64,000 nt of DNA from Bacteroidetes bacterium UBA4414 (GCA_002389765.1 DGQM01000015.1:56106-120105); one strand, 5' to 3'; numbered from the stretch's first letter, positions 1 to 8,963 are shown. Program-made: numbers and translations. Notes: a model not told the origin generated them from the sequence alone.

Positions 1-2
1 GT

Positions 3-824
3 ATGGCTAAAGGCAAAATATACGTGACATGGGTGTTATTGTTTTTGTTATCGCTAACCAGACCTGTTGCTATGATTCTGATACCTGCATTCCTGATAGC
101 AGAGTTAATAAGCGCTGATAGGAAGCTTTGGTTTTCTGTAGTTGTAAAGACGCTTTATAGATACGTATTGCCACTTGCAGCGGGCTTATTGTTCTTTATA
201 TGGGTGCAATATTACCAGACCGGTGTATGGTTTGCATTTTTCAAGCAAGAAGAAGCATGGGGGCGCAAATTTCAGTATCCTACGTTTCCACTCAATTCCT
301 TACATGGGCCTAAATATTTATGGATGAATGCACTGGCATTATTCGCGGGCGTATTCTCAATCATCGTATTAGTTAGGTCTGGGCTGCTATGGCTTTTTAA
401 AAACAAACAAGCTACAGACAGCAGATACTTATTATCGCTATTGTATATGGCGGCTATTTTTGTACAAATATTATTTTTCAGTCCCACATGGGATACCGGC
501 ACAACGAATGTGTTTGATACATGCCGATACGTATTTGCAACGCCTTTCTTCATTGTATTCATCAACAAACTATTCAGTAAGGAATACGGCTACAAAGACT
601 ATATAGGTGTCTTGCTTTTGTCAAATGCTTTCTGGCTGATGTTTGCGCATTATAACCATATACAATACTTTCTGTACTTTAATGTTTGTACTGCGTTTAT
701 AATGCTATACATGCTATACGGTAATAAAAAACTTACTTGGGTACCTATGATAATAGCGTCGCTACATTTCTTTTTGCAGATACACTTTTATCAGTACTAC
801 CTTCTAGGCTATTTCCCGGGATAG
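3..824 (+). CDS. Multi-pass membrane protein, 5' end outside window
   Basis: The reading frame is open to the left edge, so the Met at base 3 is probably internal and the gene is cut by the window. The visible 273 residues are mostly hydrophobic with about seven or eight membrane segments. An early LTRP motif followed by a long hydrophobic stretch resembles the middle of GT-C/PIG-V-like mannosyltransferases, but this is only a resemblance; the catalytic N-terminal loop would lie outside the window. It ends in a region rich in Tyr, Phe and His. No partner gene is visible, and the next gene has its own promoter-like element. Confidence is high for a membrane protein and low for glycosyltransferase. 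Confidence 0.6.
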   Translation: MAKGKIYVTWVLLFLLSLTRPVAMILIPAFLIAELISADRKLWFSVVVKTLYRYVLPLAAGLLFFIWVQYYQTGVWFAFFKQEEAWGRKFQYPTFPLNSLHGPKYLWMNALALFAGVFSIIVLVRSGLLWLFKNKQATDSRYLLSLLYMAAIFVQILFFSPTWDTGTTNVFDTCRYVFATPFFIVFINKLFSKEYGYKDYIGVLLLSNAFWLMFAHYNHIQYFLYFNVCTAFIMLYMLYGNKKLTWVPMIIASLHFFLQIHFYQYYLLGYFPG

Positions 825-887
825 CTATTCAATTAGTGCTTAATGAAATGATTATAGCCCTATAGGAGTGATAGTTTTATGATTGCT

Positions 888-895
888 TAATTTTG
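888..895 (+). promoter_or_regulatory. -7 promoter element of the OsmC gene
   Basis: TAATTTTG fits the Bacteroidota -7 consensus TAnnTTTG and lies 22 bases before the ATG at 918. I see no convincing -33 TTTG at the expected spacing. Confidence 0.45.
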
Positions 896-917
896 CTGCC
901 TAAACAATAAAACCATT

Positions 918-1328
918 ATGAGACGCACTGCAACTGCCGTATGGAACGGCTCGGGAAAAGATGGCAACGGTACTATGTCTACTGCCAGCACCGTATTAAC
1001 AAACGCGCAATACTCTTACAAAACAAGGTTTGAAGACGGGGTAGGTACAAACCCTGAAGAACTGATGGCTGCTGCACACGCAGGCTGCTTTAGCATGAAG
1101 CTGTCTTTTGTGTTGGGTGCTGCCGGTTTTACACCGGATGAAATACACACAGACTGTGCAATATCGCTGGAAGGTGGTGCTATAACTAAAAGTGAATTGA
1201 CAGTTAAGGCAAAAGTACCGGGTATTACTGCAGAGCAGTTTCAGGAATGTGCTGCTGACGCGAAGGCAAATTGTCCTGTATCAAAAGCATACAATTGCGA
1301 AATAACACTAGATGCTACATTGCTTTGA
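918..1328 (+). CDS. OsmC-family peroxiredoxin
   Basis: Predicted OsmC-type thiol peroxidase that reduces organic hydroperoxides in the cytoplasm. The 136-residue length is typical. Both catalytic cysteines are visible: Cys57 in AHAGCFSM and Cys119 in ANCPVSK. The N-terminal RTATAVWNG and the NPEELMAAAHAGC block are hallmarks of the OsmC subgroup rather than Ohr. It is monocistronic, with its own -7 element and a strong terminator. No regulator gene is adjacent. Confidence 0.9.
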   Translation: MRRTATAVWNGSGKDGNGTMSTASTVLTNAQYSYKTRFEDGVGTNPEELMAAAHAGCFSMKLSFVLGAAGFTPDEIHTDCAISLEGGAITKSELTVKAKVPGITAEQFQECAADAKANCPVSKAYNCEITLDATLL

Positions 1329-1364
1329 TTAACCAGAAATTAAACTTTAAAATTTCTTTAACAG

Positions 1365-1390
1365 AACCGGTACAAATGTGCCGGTTTTTT
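1365..1390 (+). terminator. Rho-independent terminator after OsmC gene
   Basis: A 9-bp stem (AACCGGTAC / GTGCCGGTT, one wobble) with loop AAAT is followed by a run of T. Confidence 0.85.
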
Positions 1391-1484
1391 CTTTAATTCG
1401 TGATAGGAATCATATTGATTACTCGCTAATGTCATCGTGGGGGCTTTGACAGCTAGCGTAGATTACATTCAAAACGAAATAACA

Positions 1485-2057
1485 ATGGGGGGCATTATTT
1501 CTAAGGGAATAACCATTGCTGTATTGGGACAAACAAGGCTTAGCGAATTGCTTGCATTTTCGTTGGCAGATGTTGGCTATACAGTGCATTATGGTGTGAG
1601 TGAAGAACTACCTAAAAGCTCACTTTTTACATTATTTGACCACGTGGTGCAAGACTCCGTAACGGAGGCATCGGCTGCAGCAGACATTATTCTGATGGCT
1701 TGCAAACCCGAGCAGGTATCAGAACTTGCGTATTACATGGACGATGTAACGGACAAAGTTGTCATTGATCTCAGCAGTTTCCAAAGCGACAGTGTAACCT
1801 GTGCCGGGCATTTGCAGAAGATTAAGAACATAACAGGTTCATCGCAAATAGTATCATGCTACAGCGTTGTCAACAACTTCGACTTTGTGTGCTACTTCTC
1901 TAAGCGCAATAAAGAACCAATGTGGCTGATGGGCGACAGTAAGAAAAGCAAGATTGCTGCAGACTTCGTCTTTCAGGATATAGGTATCGGTATGTGCAGA
2001 GATGCGGCTACAATAATAAAGCCACAGACGGTAGGTACTGCGGCTTTAGCTTCGTAG
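1485..2057 (+). CDS. Rossmann-fold protein, F420/NADP oxidoreductase-like
   Basis: About 190 residues. The first segment (GITIAVLGQTRLSELLAFSLA) is a Rossmann-type beta-alpha-beta. It is followed by an ILMACKPEQVSEL stretch, the position where NADP-dependent F420-reductase-like and ProC-like proteins have their second strand. The protein therefore probably binds a dinucleotide, but the catalytic domain is short and the substrate unknown. A longer GTG-started frame from 1437 exists; I prefer the ATG at 1485 because the added residues do not look conserved. It is convergent with the LutA-like gene, 18 bases away. Confidence 0.55.
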   Translation: MGGIISKGITIAVLGQTRLSELLAFSLADVGYTVHYGVSEELPKSSLFTLFDHVVQDSVTEASAAADIILMACKPEQVSELAYYMDDVTDKVVIDLSSFQSDSVTCAGHLQKIKNITGSSQIVSCYSVVNNFDFVCYFSKRNKEPMWLMGDSKKSKIAADFVFQDIGIGMCRDAATIIKPQTVGTAALAS

Positions 2058-2075
2058 TTTTTTATCAGCTGATAT

Positions 2076-2798
2076 TTACCAGCCGCTTGCCAGTACATCG
2101 GCAATGTGCATAGTTTGTATCGGGAGGTTATTCTTCTCGATATAGCCCTGCACATGCATCATACAAGATACATCGGTTGTTATCATGTATTTGGCGCCTG
2201 TTTCCAGTGCGCTTTGTACTTTGGTTTGTGCCATACCCAGTGATATGGCTTCGTATTTAACAGCAAATGTACCACCGAAACCACAGCAGGTTTCACATTC
2301 CTTCATCTCAACCATCTCAAGGCCACGTACGTTGCGTAGCAACTGGCGCGGGCCTTGCTTGATGCCGCATTCGCGCAGGGCACCGCATGCATCGTGATAG
2401 GTAGCTTTGCCTTCCAGCGCTGCGCCTACATCTTCTATTTTCAATACCTGTGTCAGAAACTCCGTAAACTCGAACATATTGCTGCGCACTTTATTGCTCA
2501 GCAGGTGCTCAGCACTGTTCTCCAGCATCTTGTCGTAGTAGTTGCGAACAAAGCCCGTACAAGACCCACTAGGGCCTACTATATAACCCTCGCCCTCAAA
2601 ATCGTGCAGAAACTTTTTGGCTACCGCCTTGGTATCGTCCCAATAACCGGCATTGAAAGCAGGCTGTCCGCAGCAGGTTTGTTTGGTATTATAAGAAACT
2701 TCGCAACCAAGCTTTTCCAATACTTTCACCATGTTCATGCCCGTTTGCGGGTATAGCTGATCTACAAAGCAAGGTATGAAGAGTTGTACTTTAGTCAT
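2076..2798 (-). CDS. lutA: LutA/YkgE-like (Fe-S) lactate utilisation protein
   Basis: A 240-residue protein with two CCG domains: QTCCGQPAFNAGY near residue 42 and ETCCGFGGTFAVKY near residue 170. These are signatures of the heterodisulfide-reductase-like cysteine-rich family. In known systems LutA works with LutB and LutC in L-lactate oxidation. lutB and lutC are not adjacent here; the gene is followed (upstream on this strand) by ribH after 36 bases. The length matches LutA/GlcF-type single proteins. The gene could instead serve glycolate oxidation. Confidence 0.85.
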   Translation of the reverse strand: MTKVQLFIPCFVDQLYPQTGMNMVKVLEKLGCEVSYNTKQTCCGQPAFNAGYWDDTKAVAKKFLHDFEGEGYIVGPSGSCTGFVRNYYDKMLENSAEHLLSNKVRSNMFEFTEFLTQVLKIEDVGAALEGKATYHDACGALRECGIKQGPRQLLRNVRGLEMVEMKECETCCGFGGTFAVKYEAISLGMAQTKVQSALETGAKYMITTDVSCMMHVQGYIEKNNLPIQTMHIADVLASGW

Positions 2799-2834
2799 TG
2801 TAATCTGTTCTTTTCAGGAATCGTGAAGTTATAA

Positions 2835-3347
2835 TCAGTTATCGGCGTTGGCAAGCATACGGCTGTTCTTAATCATCTTAAGCGCAGTAATGGCAGCCTC
2901 TTCGCCTTTGTGCCCGTGCGGGCCGCCAAGTCTTTCCCATGCCTGTTGTTCGTTATCCAGCGTCAGAACACCAAATATGGTAGGGATGGGCAATTCAAGA
3001 TTCAGCTGTGTAAGCCCTTCTGTAACTGCCTTGCACACATACTCAAAGTGTGGTGTACCACCACGTATCACTGTGCCAAAAGCTATGATGGCTTCAGGTG
3101 CATTGGGGTTCAGTACGCTTGTTTCCCATATTTGCTTGCATGCAAATGGTAGTTCAAATGCACCTGGTACTGCCAGTTCATGTGTCAGTACTGCATTGTA
3201 TTGAGCCAATATTTTATTACAGCCGTTCCTCAGTTCTGTAATTATCTTTTCGTTCCACTCTGTATATACTACAGCTACTTTTGCTCCTGCAAGCGATTGC
3301 AGTGCAGAAGTATCGAGTAATGATGCGCTATGTGCCGATTGTGCCAT
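2835..3347 (-). CDS. ribH: 6,7-dimethyl-8-ribityllumazine synthase
   Basis: Penultimate step of riboflavin synthesis: condenses the ribitylamino-uracil with dihydroxybutanone phosphate. Family signatures are present: VPGAFELP (substrate pocket), AFGTVIRGGTPHFEYV (includes the catalytic His in PHFEY) and FGVLTLDNEQQAWERLGG. At 170 residues it is slightly longer than usual because of an N-terminal extension of about 18 residues. No other rib gene is nearby. Its promoter-like element lies inside the hairpin that separates it from the TPR gene upstream. Confidence 0.96.
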   Translation of the reverse strand: MAQSAHSASLLDTSALQSLAGAKVAVVYTEWNEKIITELRNGCNKILAQYNAVLTHELAVPGAFELPFACKQIWETSVLNPNAPEAIIAFGTVIRGGTPHFEYVCKAVTEGLTQLNLELPIPTIFGVLTLDNEQQAWERLGGPHGHKGEEAAITALKMIKNSRMLANADN

Positions 3348-3356
3348 AAAAGAAAA

Positions 3357-3398
3357 ATCCCCTTTTCGCCGTCAAAGGTAAAAAGGGGATTTTAAATA
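3357..3398 (-). terminator. Hairpin between TPR gene and ribH, with a -7 element in its loop
   Basis: On the minus strand the two arms AAAATCCCCTTTT and AAAAGGGGATTTT pair perfectly, and a T-rich tract leads into the ribH ATG. The loop holds TACCTTTG (3373-3380), a match to TAnnTTTG. The hairpin can terminate the upstream TPR message, while a new transcript could start in or just after the loop. Confidence 0.6.
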
Positions 3399-3411
3399 AA
3401 CTGATGAAATA

Positions 3412-4107
3412 TTAATTCAGGTCACCCATCATGCCGAGGTATTTCTCAACATCGCGTGCTTGTTCGCTCTGCGGGAAATCGTTCTTGATAGTTTCGTAGT
3501 ATTTTTTTGCTTCGTCTTTTTTGTTGTTCAGCTCGCAAACAGTAGCAAGGCGGTACAGGTACAGCGGTGTCAGCAAATTATCGTCTTTGTTGCCGATAGC
3601 TTCTTTGTACGCATCCATAGCTTTGCTTGCATTGTTGTTTTCCATGTAAGCATCGCCCAGCGCGCCGGCAGCAGCATATTTTACCATTGTGCCTTTTGCA
3701 TCAAAATCTTCCAGGTATTTGATGGCGTTTTTGAAATCGCCTTTCTGCAAATAACAGATACCTGCGTAGTAGTTGCAAAGGTTAGCAGCTTTAGTGCCAC
3801 TGTATTTCTTCATTACTTTCAGGAAACCCTGATGCTGCCCGTCACCGTTCAGTGCTTTGTCTACAGAGTCGGCCTCAAAGTAGCGCTGTGCAAAAGCCAT
3901 AGCAGTAGAAGCTTTTTCTTCGCGAGGGCCTGCGTACAGTTGGCTGTATGCAAAATAACCTACAACAGCAGCCAGTACTACTGTTACGATTGTATTGATG
4001 CGCTTTTTGTTGTTTTCATATTTTACCATCAGGTTGTCAAGCACCTTCACTTCTTCAAAGTCAGTTACTTGTTCTGTACCCGGAGTATTTCTAGCTGAGT
4101 TTGCCAT
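3412..4107 (-). CDS. Membrane-anchored TPR protein, YfgM-like
   Basis: 231 residues. A cytoplasmic N-terminus of about 36 residues precedes one membrane segment (about 37-58). A periplasmic part with several tetratricopeptide-like helix pairs follows (around CNYYAGICYLQKGDFKNAIKY, ALGDAYMENNNASKAMDAY and YRLATVCELNNKKDEAKKYY). This layout matches the YfgM/DUF2133-like family linked to the Sec translocon and envelope protein handling. That role is inferred from architecture only. The gene is downstream of pdhA on the same strand. Confidence 0.75.
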   Translation of the reverse strand: MANSARNTPGTEQVTDFEEVKVLDNLMVKYENNKKRINTIVTVVLAAVVGYFAYSQLYAGPREEKASTAMAFAQRYFEADSVDKALNGDGQHQGFLKVMKKYSGTKAANLCNYYAGICYLQKGDFKNAIKYLEDFDAKGTMVKYAAAGALGDAYMENNNASKAMDAYKEAIGNKDDNLLTPLYLYRLATVCELNNKKDEAKKYYETIKNDFPQSEQARDVEKYLGMMGDLN

Positions 4108-4155
4108 TTAAAAATTGATAATTTATAAAATTCTATAAGTGGTTTTAGTAAGATA

Positions 4156-5148
4156 CTAGTCCGTAATATAAGGATAGTTTTCGTCTGTATAGATGTCTTT
4201 GTACACTTCGCTGTCATCCGGCCACGGGCTTTCTTCCGCAAAACGCACACTTTCTTCTACCTGTTCTTTTATTTTATCGTTTATCTGTTCAATCTCTGCT
4301 TCTGTAGCCCAGTTATTATCCATAATGGTCTTCAGTACCTGATTGATAGGATCTTTTTCTTTATACTCCTCCAGTTCTTCCTTCGTACGGTATTTCGCAG
4401 GGTCGCTCATAGAGTGGCCGCGATAACGATACGTTTTGATTTCGAGGAAAGTAGGGCCGCCTTTTTCGCGTGCACGCCTTACAGCGCGTTCCATAGCTTT
4501 GTGTACCTCTTCGCAGCTCATACCATCTACGCTATCGCCCGGCATATCGTATGCATCGGCAAGGCGGTAGATGTCCAGTGTTTTAGATGTACGCTCTATA
4601 GAAGTGCCCATTGCGTAGTAGTTGTTTTCGCAAACAAACACTACCGGCAGGTTCCACAGCATAGCCATGTTGAACGTTTCGTGCAACAAACCCTGACGCG
4701 CAGCTCCATCGCCAAAGTAGCAGATAGTAACCCTGTCGTTGTTGTTGTACATATCTGCAAATGCAATACCTGCACCCAAGCCTATCTGGCCGCCAACAAT
4801 ACCGTGGCCACCAAAGAAGCGCTTTTCTTTGCTGAAGAAGTGCATACTACCACCTTTACCTTTTGTACAGCCGGTAGCTTTACCGTAAAGCTCTGCCATA
4901 CATTCGTTAGGTGTCATGCCCTTTGCTATAGCCAAACCGTGGTCGCGGTAGGCAGTAATCATATTATCGTCGTCGCGAATTGCAGTCATGGTACCTGCAG
5001 CTACAGCTTCCTGACCTATGTACAGGTGACAGAAGCCGCGTATTTTCTGCATACCGTATAGCTGGCCGGTCTTTTCTTCAAAGCGGCGGAGCAACAGCAT
5101 GATTTCGTACCAGTATAGATATGTTTCTTTTCCGAAAGTAGTCTGCAC
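4156..5148 (-). CDS. pdhA: Pyruvate dehydrogenase E1 component, alpha subunit
   Basis: ThDP-dependent decarboxylase subunit of the pyruvate (or branched-chain 2-oxoacid) dehydrogenase complex. The ThDP motif runs from GDGAA (146-150) to ENN (174-176). The conserved loop RYRGHSMSDPAKYR, the phosphorylation-loop region of E1 alpha, is present near residue 245. The length of 330 fits PDHA. The start is GTG at 5148 (the codon there is not ATG) and gives the usual KETYLYWYEIMLLLRRFEEK N-terminus. The E1 beta gene is not in the window. Divergent from recF, with only a very short gap. Confidence 0.93.
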   Translation of the reverse strand: MQTTFGKETYLYWYEIMLLLRRFEEKTGQLYGMQKIRGFCHLYIGQEAVAAGTMTAIRDDDNMITAYRDHGLAIAKGMTPNECMAELYGKATGCTKGKGGSMHFFSKEKRFFGGHGIVGGQIGLGAGIAFADMYNNNDRVTICYFGDGAARQGLLHETFNMAMLWNLPVVFVCENNYYAMGTSIERTSKTLDIYRLADAYDMPGDSVDGMSCEEVHKAMERAVRRAREKGGPTFLEIKTYRYRGHSMSDPAKYRTKEELEEYKEKDPINQVLKTIMDNNWATEAEIEQINDKIKEQVEESVRFAEESPWPDDSEVYKDIYTDENYPYITD

Positions 5149-5199
5149 TGTTTTTATAAATTTGTGCGAAAATATAAAAACTTTCGTTGGTTTTTTCGC

Positions 5200-6264
5200 T
5201 TGAGCTCAATTAAGAAGATAACATTAGTACAATTTCGCAACTATTCGTCTCAAACCTTCCGTTTTGATGCGGGGGTAACCTGTATTACAGGCCCTAACGG
5301 TAGTGGAAAAACCAACCTTTTAGATGGGGTGTACTACCTGTGCTATACCAAGAGCTATTTTACAGCCTATCAGCAGAATTGTGTAAAACTGGGGCTGGAT
5401 GGCTTTCGTGTAGAGGGCGAATTTGAGAATGAGGTGATAGCCTGTAAGTGGCAACAGGGCAAAAAAGAGCTGAAAGCCAATGGGGTAGAGTACGAAAAGC
5501 CTACAGACCATATTGGCAAATATGCAGCCGTGATGGTAGCGCCCGATGATCTTGAGCTGATAAATGATGGCAGCGAGCCCCGCCGTAAATGGGTAGACGG
5601 CATCCTGAGCCAGACCGACAAGGGCTATCTGGAATGCCTGATGCGCTATCAGCGCGTATTGCAACAGCGCAATGCCTGGCTGAAGCTGCATGGTAATACC
5701 GCTAACCCAAACTATGTAGAACTGGAATACTACGATGCACAGCTAGCCGCCGATGGTACATATATATACGGTAAACGTAAAGCGTTTGTGCAGGAATTTC
5801 TGCCCTACCTGCAGGCATATTACGCACAATTGACGGATGGCAAAGAGGTGGTAAGCATCGACTACCAGAGTGATATGCATCAACAAGCATTGAGTGTATG
5901 GCTGCAACAAAGCCTGCAACACGATATGCGCTTGCAACGCACACTACGAGGTATACACAAAGACGATTTATTGTTTGTACTCAACGATACACCCGTAAAA
6001 GGTTTCGGCTCGCAAGGGCAGAAGAAGAGCTTTTTGTTTGCGCTGAAGCTGGCGCAGTATAAATACCTGAGTGGTGTGTTGGGTTTTAAACCGATACTAT
6101 TGCTGGATGATGTTTTTGAAAAGCTGGACCAGCAGCGCATGGAGGCTTTGCTACGCATCATTCGCGGAGTAGACTTCGGACAGGTGATATTGACAGACAC
6201 ACATGAAGAGAGGGTGAAAAAAGCCTTTGGAGATGATGCCGTAATAGGTGTTATCCAGCTGTAA
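5200..6264 (+). CDS. recF: DNA replication/repair protein RecF
   Basis: ABC-type ATPase that loads RecA at gaps with RecO and RecR. Walker A is GPNGSGKTN, the signature region is FGSQGQKKSFLFALKLAQ and Walker B is ILLLDDVFEKLD. The frame has no ATG near the start. A GTG at 5164 would add 12 unusual residues. The TTG at 5200 gives MSSIKKITLVQFRNYSS, which aligns with the usual RecF beginning, so I choose TTG (354 aa). It is next to pdhA rather than dnaA/dnaN. Confidence 0.92.
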   Translation: MSSIKKITLVQFRNYSSQTFRFDAGVTCITGPNGSGKTNLLDGVYYLCYTKSYFTAYQQNCVKLGLDGFRVEGEFENEVIACKWQQGKKELKANGVEYEKPTDHIGKYAAVMVAPDDLELINDGSEPRRKWVDGILSQTDKGYLECLMRYQRVLQQRNAWLKLHGNTANPNYVELEYYDAQLAADGTYIYGKRKAFVQEFLPYLQAYYAQLTDGKEVVSIDYQSDMHQQALSVWLQQSLQHDMRLQRTLRGIHKDDLLFVLNDTPVKGFGSQGQKKSFLFALKLAQYKYLSGVLGFKPILLLDDVFEKLDQQRMEALLRIIRGVDFGQVILTDTHEERVKKAFGDDAVIGVIQL

Positions 6265-6401
6265 TGAGCCTTGTATGTGGCTCTTCATCAAACGGGAGCG
6301 AAAGTTTTAGCATTATAACAAAACCTTAATGCCTGCTTATTTGTTGTATTTCAGTACTATACATTTTGCCACTACAGGGTATGGTATAATTTATTTATTT
6401 G

Positions 6402-6435
6402 TTGCACGAAAAATAATCTGCATTCATTACCTTTG
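6402..6435 (+). promoter_or_regulatory. Promoter of citrate synthase gene
   Basis: -33 TTG at 6402-6404 and -7 TACCTTTG at 6428-6435, spacer 23, which is at the long end of the range for Bacteroidota promoters. The leader to the ATG at 6475 would be about 35 bases. Confidence 0.6.
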
Positions 6436-6474
6436 GTGGCGTCAAAAAAAACAGGATATACAGTTTAACAACAT

Positions 6475-7794
6475 ATGGGTTACGTAAAAGATAAGTTCAA
6501 AGCGGTTGCCGACGAACAAGCGAAAGAAATCAAGACTATCATTGCAGAGCATGGTGAAATGGTATTGGATAAGGTTACAATAGCACAAGCATACCAAGGT
6601 ATGCGTGGTATTCCGGGCCTTATTACAGAAACTTCATTGCTGGATGCTAACGAAGGTATCCGTTTCCGTGGCTATTCTATTCCTGAACTGAGGGAGAAAC
6701 TGCCACATGCAGAAGGTGGTAGTGAACCACTGCCGGAAGGTTTGTTTTACCTGATGTTGACAGGCGAAGTGCCGACACAGGAAGATACGGAACACATCTC
6801 TGCAACATGGGCTCGCCGTTCGCACGTGCCAAATCACGTTTTCGCTACTATCGAAGCACTGCCTGTATCTACGCATCCGATGACGCAATTCTCTATTGCG
6901 GTACTGGCACTGCAAACAGAATCTAAATTTGCTAAAGCATATGAAGAAGGCATCAGCAAGAAAGAATACTGGGATTATGTGTATGAAGATACAATGACTC
7001 TTATTGCACGCCTGCCACGTATAGCTGCATATATCTATCGCCGCAAATACAAAAACGGTGAACACATTCAGCCTGATGGTATGCTGGACTGGAGTGCAAA
7101 CTTTGCACACATGCTGGGCTTTGACGACCAGAGCTTTGCAGAACTGATGCGTTTGTACCTGACTATCCACAGCGACCATGAAGGCGGTAACGTATCTGCG
7201 CATGCTACGCACTTGGTAGGTAGCGCACTGAGCGATCCTTACTTGTCTTTTGCGGCTGGTATGACAGGTCTTGCTGGTCCGCTGCACGGTTTGGCAAATC
7301 AGGAAGTAATCCGTTGGATAGAAGAACTGCAGGAAAATCTGGGTACGCTGGAACCAACGAAAGAACAAATAGCACAATACATAAAAGATACACTGGCTGC
7401 GGGTAAAGTAGTACCGGGTTATGGCCACGCAGTACTGCGTAAAACAGACCCACGCTTCACAGCGCAGATGGAGTTTGCAAAAACACATTGCCCTGACAAC
7501 CCTACAGTAAAAACTGTATGGAATGTGTATGAAGTAGCACCTCCGATACTGGAAAGCACAGGTAAAATCAAAAACCCATGGCCTAACGTAGATGCGCACT
7601 CAGGTGCATTGCTGAAACACTACGGCTTGGTGGAAGAAGATTTCTACACTGTACTGTTTGGCGTTAGTCGCGCACTTGGTGTACTGGCAAGCCTTTGTTG
7701 GGACAGGGCACTGGGCTTCCCGATAGAACGTCCGAAGTCTATGACAACTGAATGGGTTCAGAAATTCATCGCTAAGAGCCAGGCAACGGCTTAG
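6475..7794 (+). CDS. gltA: Citrate synthase, eukaryotic-like type
   Basis: Condenses acetyl-CoA with oxaloacetate at the entry of the TCA cycle. Conserved catalytic blocks are visible: PLHGLANQEV (His), VPGYGHAVLRKTDPR (His and Arg) and NVDAHSG (Asp). The 439-residue length and the N-terminal IRGMRGIPGL/ETSLLDANEGIRFRGYSI-type pattern match the citrate synthase form shared by mitochondria and many Bacteroidota rather than E. coli GltA. Single gene with its own promoter and terminator. Confidence 0.95.
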   Translation: MGYVKDKFKAVADEQAKEIKTIIAEHGEMVLDKVTIAQAYQGMRGIPGLITETSLLDANEGIRFRGYSIPELREKLPHAEGGSEPLPEGLFYLMLTGEVPTQEDTEHISATWARRSHVPNHVFATIEALPVSTHPMTQFSIAVLALQTESKFAKAYEEGISKKEYWDYVYEDTMTLIARLPRIAAYIYRRKYKNGEHIQPDGMLDWSANFAHMLGFDDQSFAELMRLYLTIHSDHEGGNVSAHATHLVGSALSDPYLSFAAGMTGLAGPLHGLANQEVIRWIEELQENLGTLEPTKEQIAQYIKDTLAAGKVVPGYGHAVLRKTDPRFTAQMEFAKTHCPDNPTVKTVWNVYEVAPPILESTGKIKNPWPNVDAHSGALLKHYGLVEEDFYTVLFGVSRALGVLASLCWDRALGFPIERPKSMTTEWVQKFIAKSQATA

Positions 7795-7851
7795 TTTAGT
7801 AAAAAGTAGTTAGTATAAAGTAGAAAGCACATTTTGTACAGGTACATATTG

Positions 7852-7883
7852 AAAGCAGACAGTGTTAACTGTCTGCTTTTTGT
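7852..7883 (+). terminator. Terminator after citrate synthase gene
   Basis: 12-bp perfect stem (AAAGCAGACAGT / ACTGTCTGCTTT), loop of 4, then T run. Confidence 0.9.
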
Positions 7884-7932
7884 TTATAGTATTTTAATAG
7901 CTGTGGTGCGGGGATAGTTGCCATTAATAAAT

Positions 7933-7940
7933 TATCTTTG
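7933..7940 (+). promoter_or_regulatory. -7 element of the deoxyhypusine-synthase-like gene
   Basis: TATCTTTG matches TAnnTTTG 45 bases before the ATG at 7986; the -33 box is not clear. Confidence 0.45.
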
Positions 7941-7985
7941 CGCTCCATTATACTAATATCAAATCATAATTAATTTAAATCGGTA

Positions 7986-8963
7986 ATGAGCAATAAGGGT
8001 CCTGTTTCACAGTTTATACAACACCACTACCGCCACTTCAATGCGGCTGCATTGGTAGATGCTGCAAAAGGTTACGAAACACACTTGCTGGAAGGTGGTA
8101 AAATGCTGGTATCGCTGGCTGGTGCTATGAGTACTGCAGAGTTGGGTATTTCATTGGCAGAAATGATTCGTCAGGATAAGATAGCTATCATCAGCTGTAC
8201 AGGTGCCAACCTTGAAGAGGACATCATGAACCTTGTTGCGCATACACACTATAAGCGTGTACCAAACTACCGCGACCTGAGCCCGCAGGAAGAGTGGGAA
8301 CTGCTGGAAGGTGGTTTTAACCGTGTTACAGATACTTGTATTCCTGAAGAAGAGGCTTTCCGCCGCATACAGCGCCACATCGTTAAGATTTGGAAAGATG
8401 CGGAAGAAAAAGGTGAGCGTTACTTCCCGCACGAGTTTATGTACAAACTGCTGCTGAGCGAGGTAATGAAGCCTGATTATGAAATAGATCCTAAACACAG
8501 CTGGATGATTGCTGCTGCAGAAAAGAACCTGCCTATCATCGTACCGGGTTGGGAAGACAGCACAATGGGCAACATCTTTGCTTCTTACTGCATCAAAGGC
8601 GAGCTGAAAGCAAGCACTATGAAAAGCGGTATTGAATACATGATGTGGCTGACTGACTGGTATCGTGCAAACTCCGGTGGTAAGGGTGTTGGTTTCTTCC
8701 AGATAGGTGGTGGTATAGCGGGCGACTTCCCGATATGTGTAGTGCCTATGATGTACCAAGACCTTGAATGGCATGATGTTCCGTTCTGGAGCTACTTCTG
8801 CCAGATAAGTGATAGTACTACGTCTTACGGTTCTTACAGTGGTGCAGTGCCTAACGAAAAAATCACTTGGGGTAAGCTGGACATCCACACGCCTAAATAC
8901 ATTGTAGAAAGCGATGCTACCATCGTTGCTCCGCTGATATTTGCATATCTGCTGGGTTGGTAG
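7986..8963 (+). CDS. Deoxyhypusine synthase family protein
   Basis: 325 residues with the deoxyhypusine synthase fold signatures: SLAGAMSTAELG, SCTGANLEEDIMN (NAD region) and, near the C-terminus, SGAVPNEKITWGKL. In that last block the Lys of WGK aligns with the catalytic lysine of eukaryotic DHS. Bacteria lack eIF5A, and bacterial members are known or suspected to make other aminobutyl transfers such as homospermidine or related polyamine synthesis. The substrate here is unknown. It is a single gene with its own -7 element and terminator; no polyamine gene is adjacent. Confidence 0.88.
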   Translation: MSNKGPVSQFIQHHYRHFNAAALVDAAKGYETHLLEGGKMLVSLAGAMSTAELGISLAEMIRQDKIAIISCTGANLEEDIMNLVAHTHYKRVPNYRDLSPQEEWELLEGGFNRVTDTCIPEEEAFRRIQRHIVKIWKDAEEKGERYFPHEFMYKLLLSEVMKPDYEIDPKHSWMIAAAEKNLPIIVPGWEDSTMGNIFASYCIKGELKASTMKSGIEYMMWLTDWYRANSGGKGVGFFQIGGGIAGDFPICVVPMMYQDLEWHDVPFWSYFCQISDSTTSYGSYSGAVPNEKITWGKLDIHTPKYIVESDATIVAPLIFAYLLGW

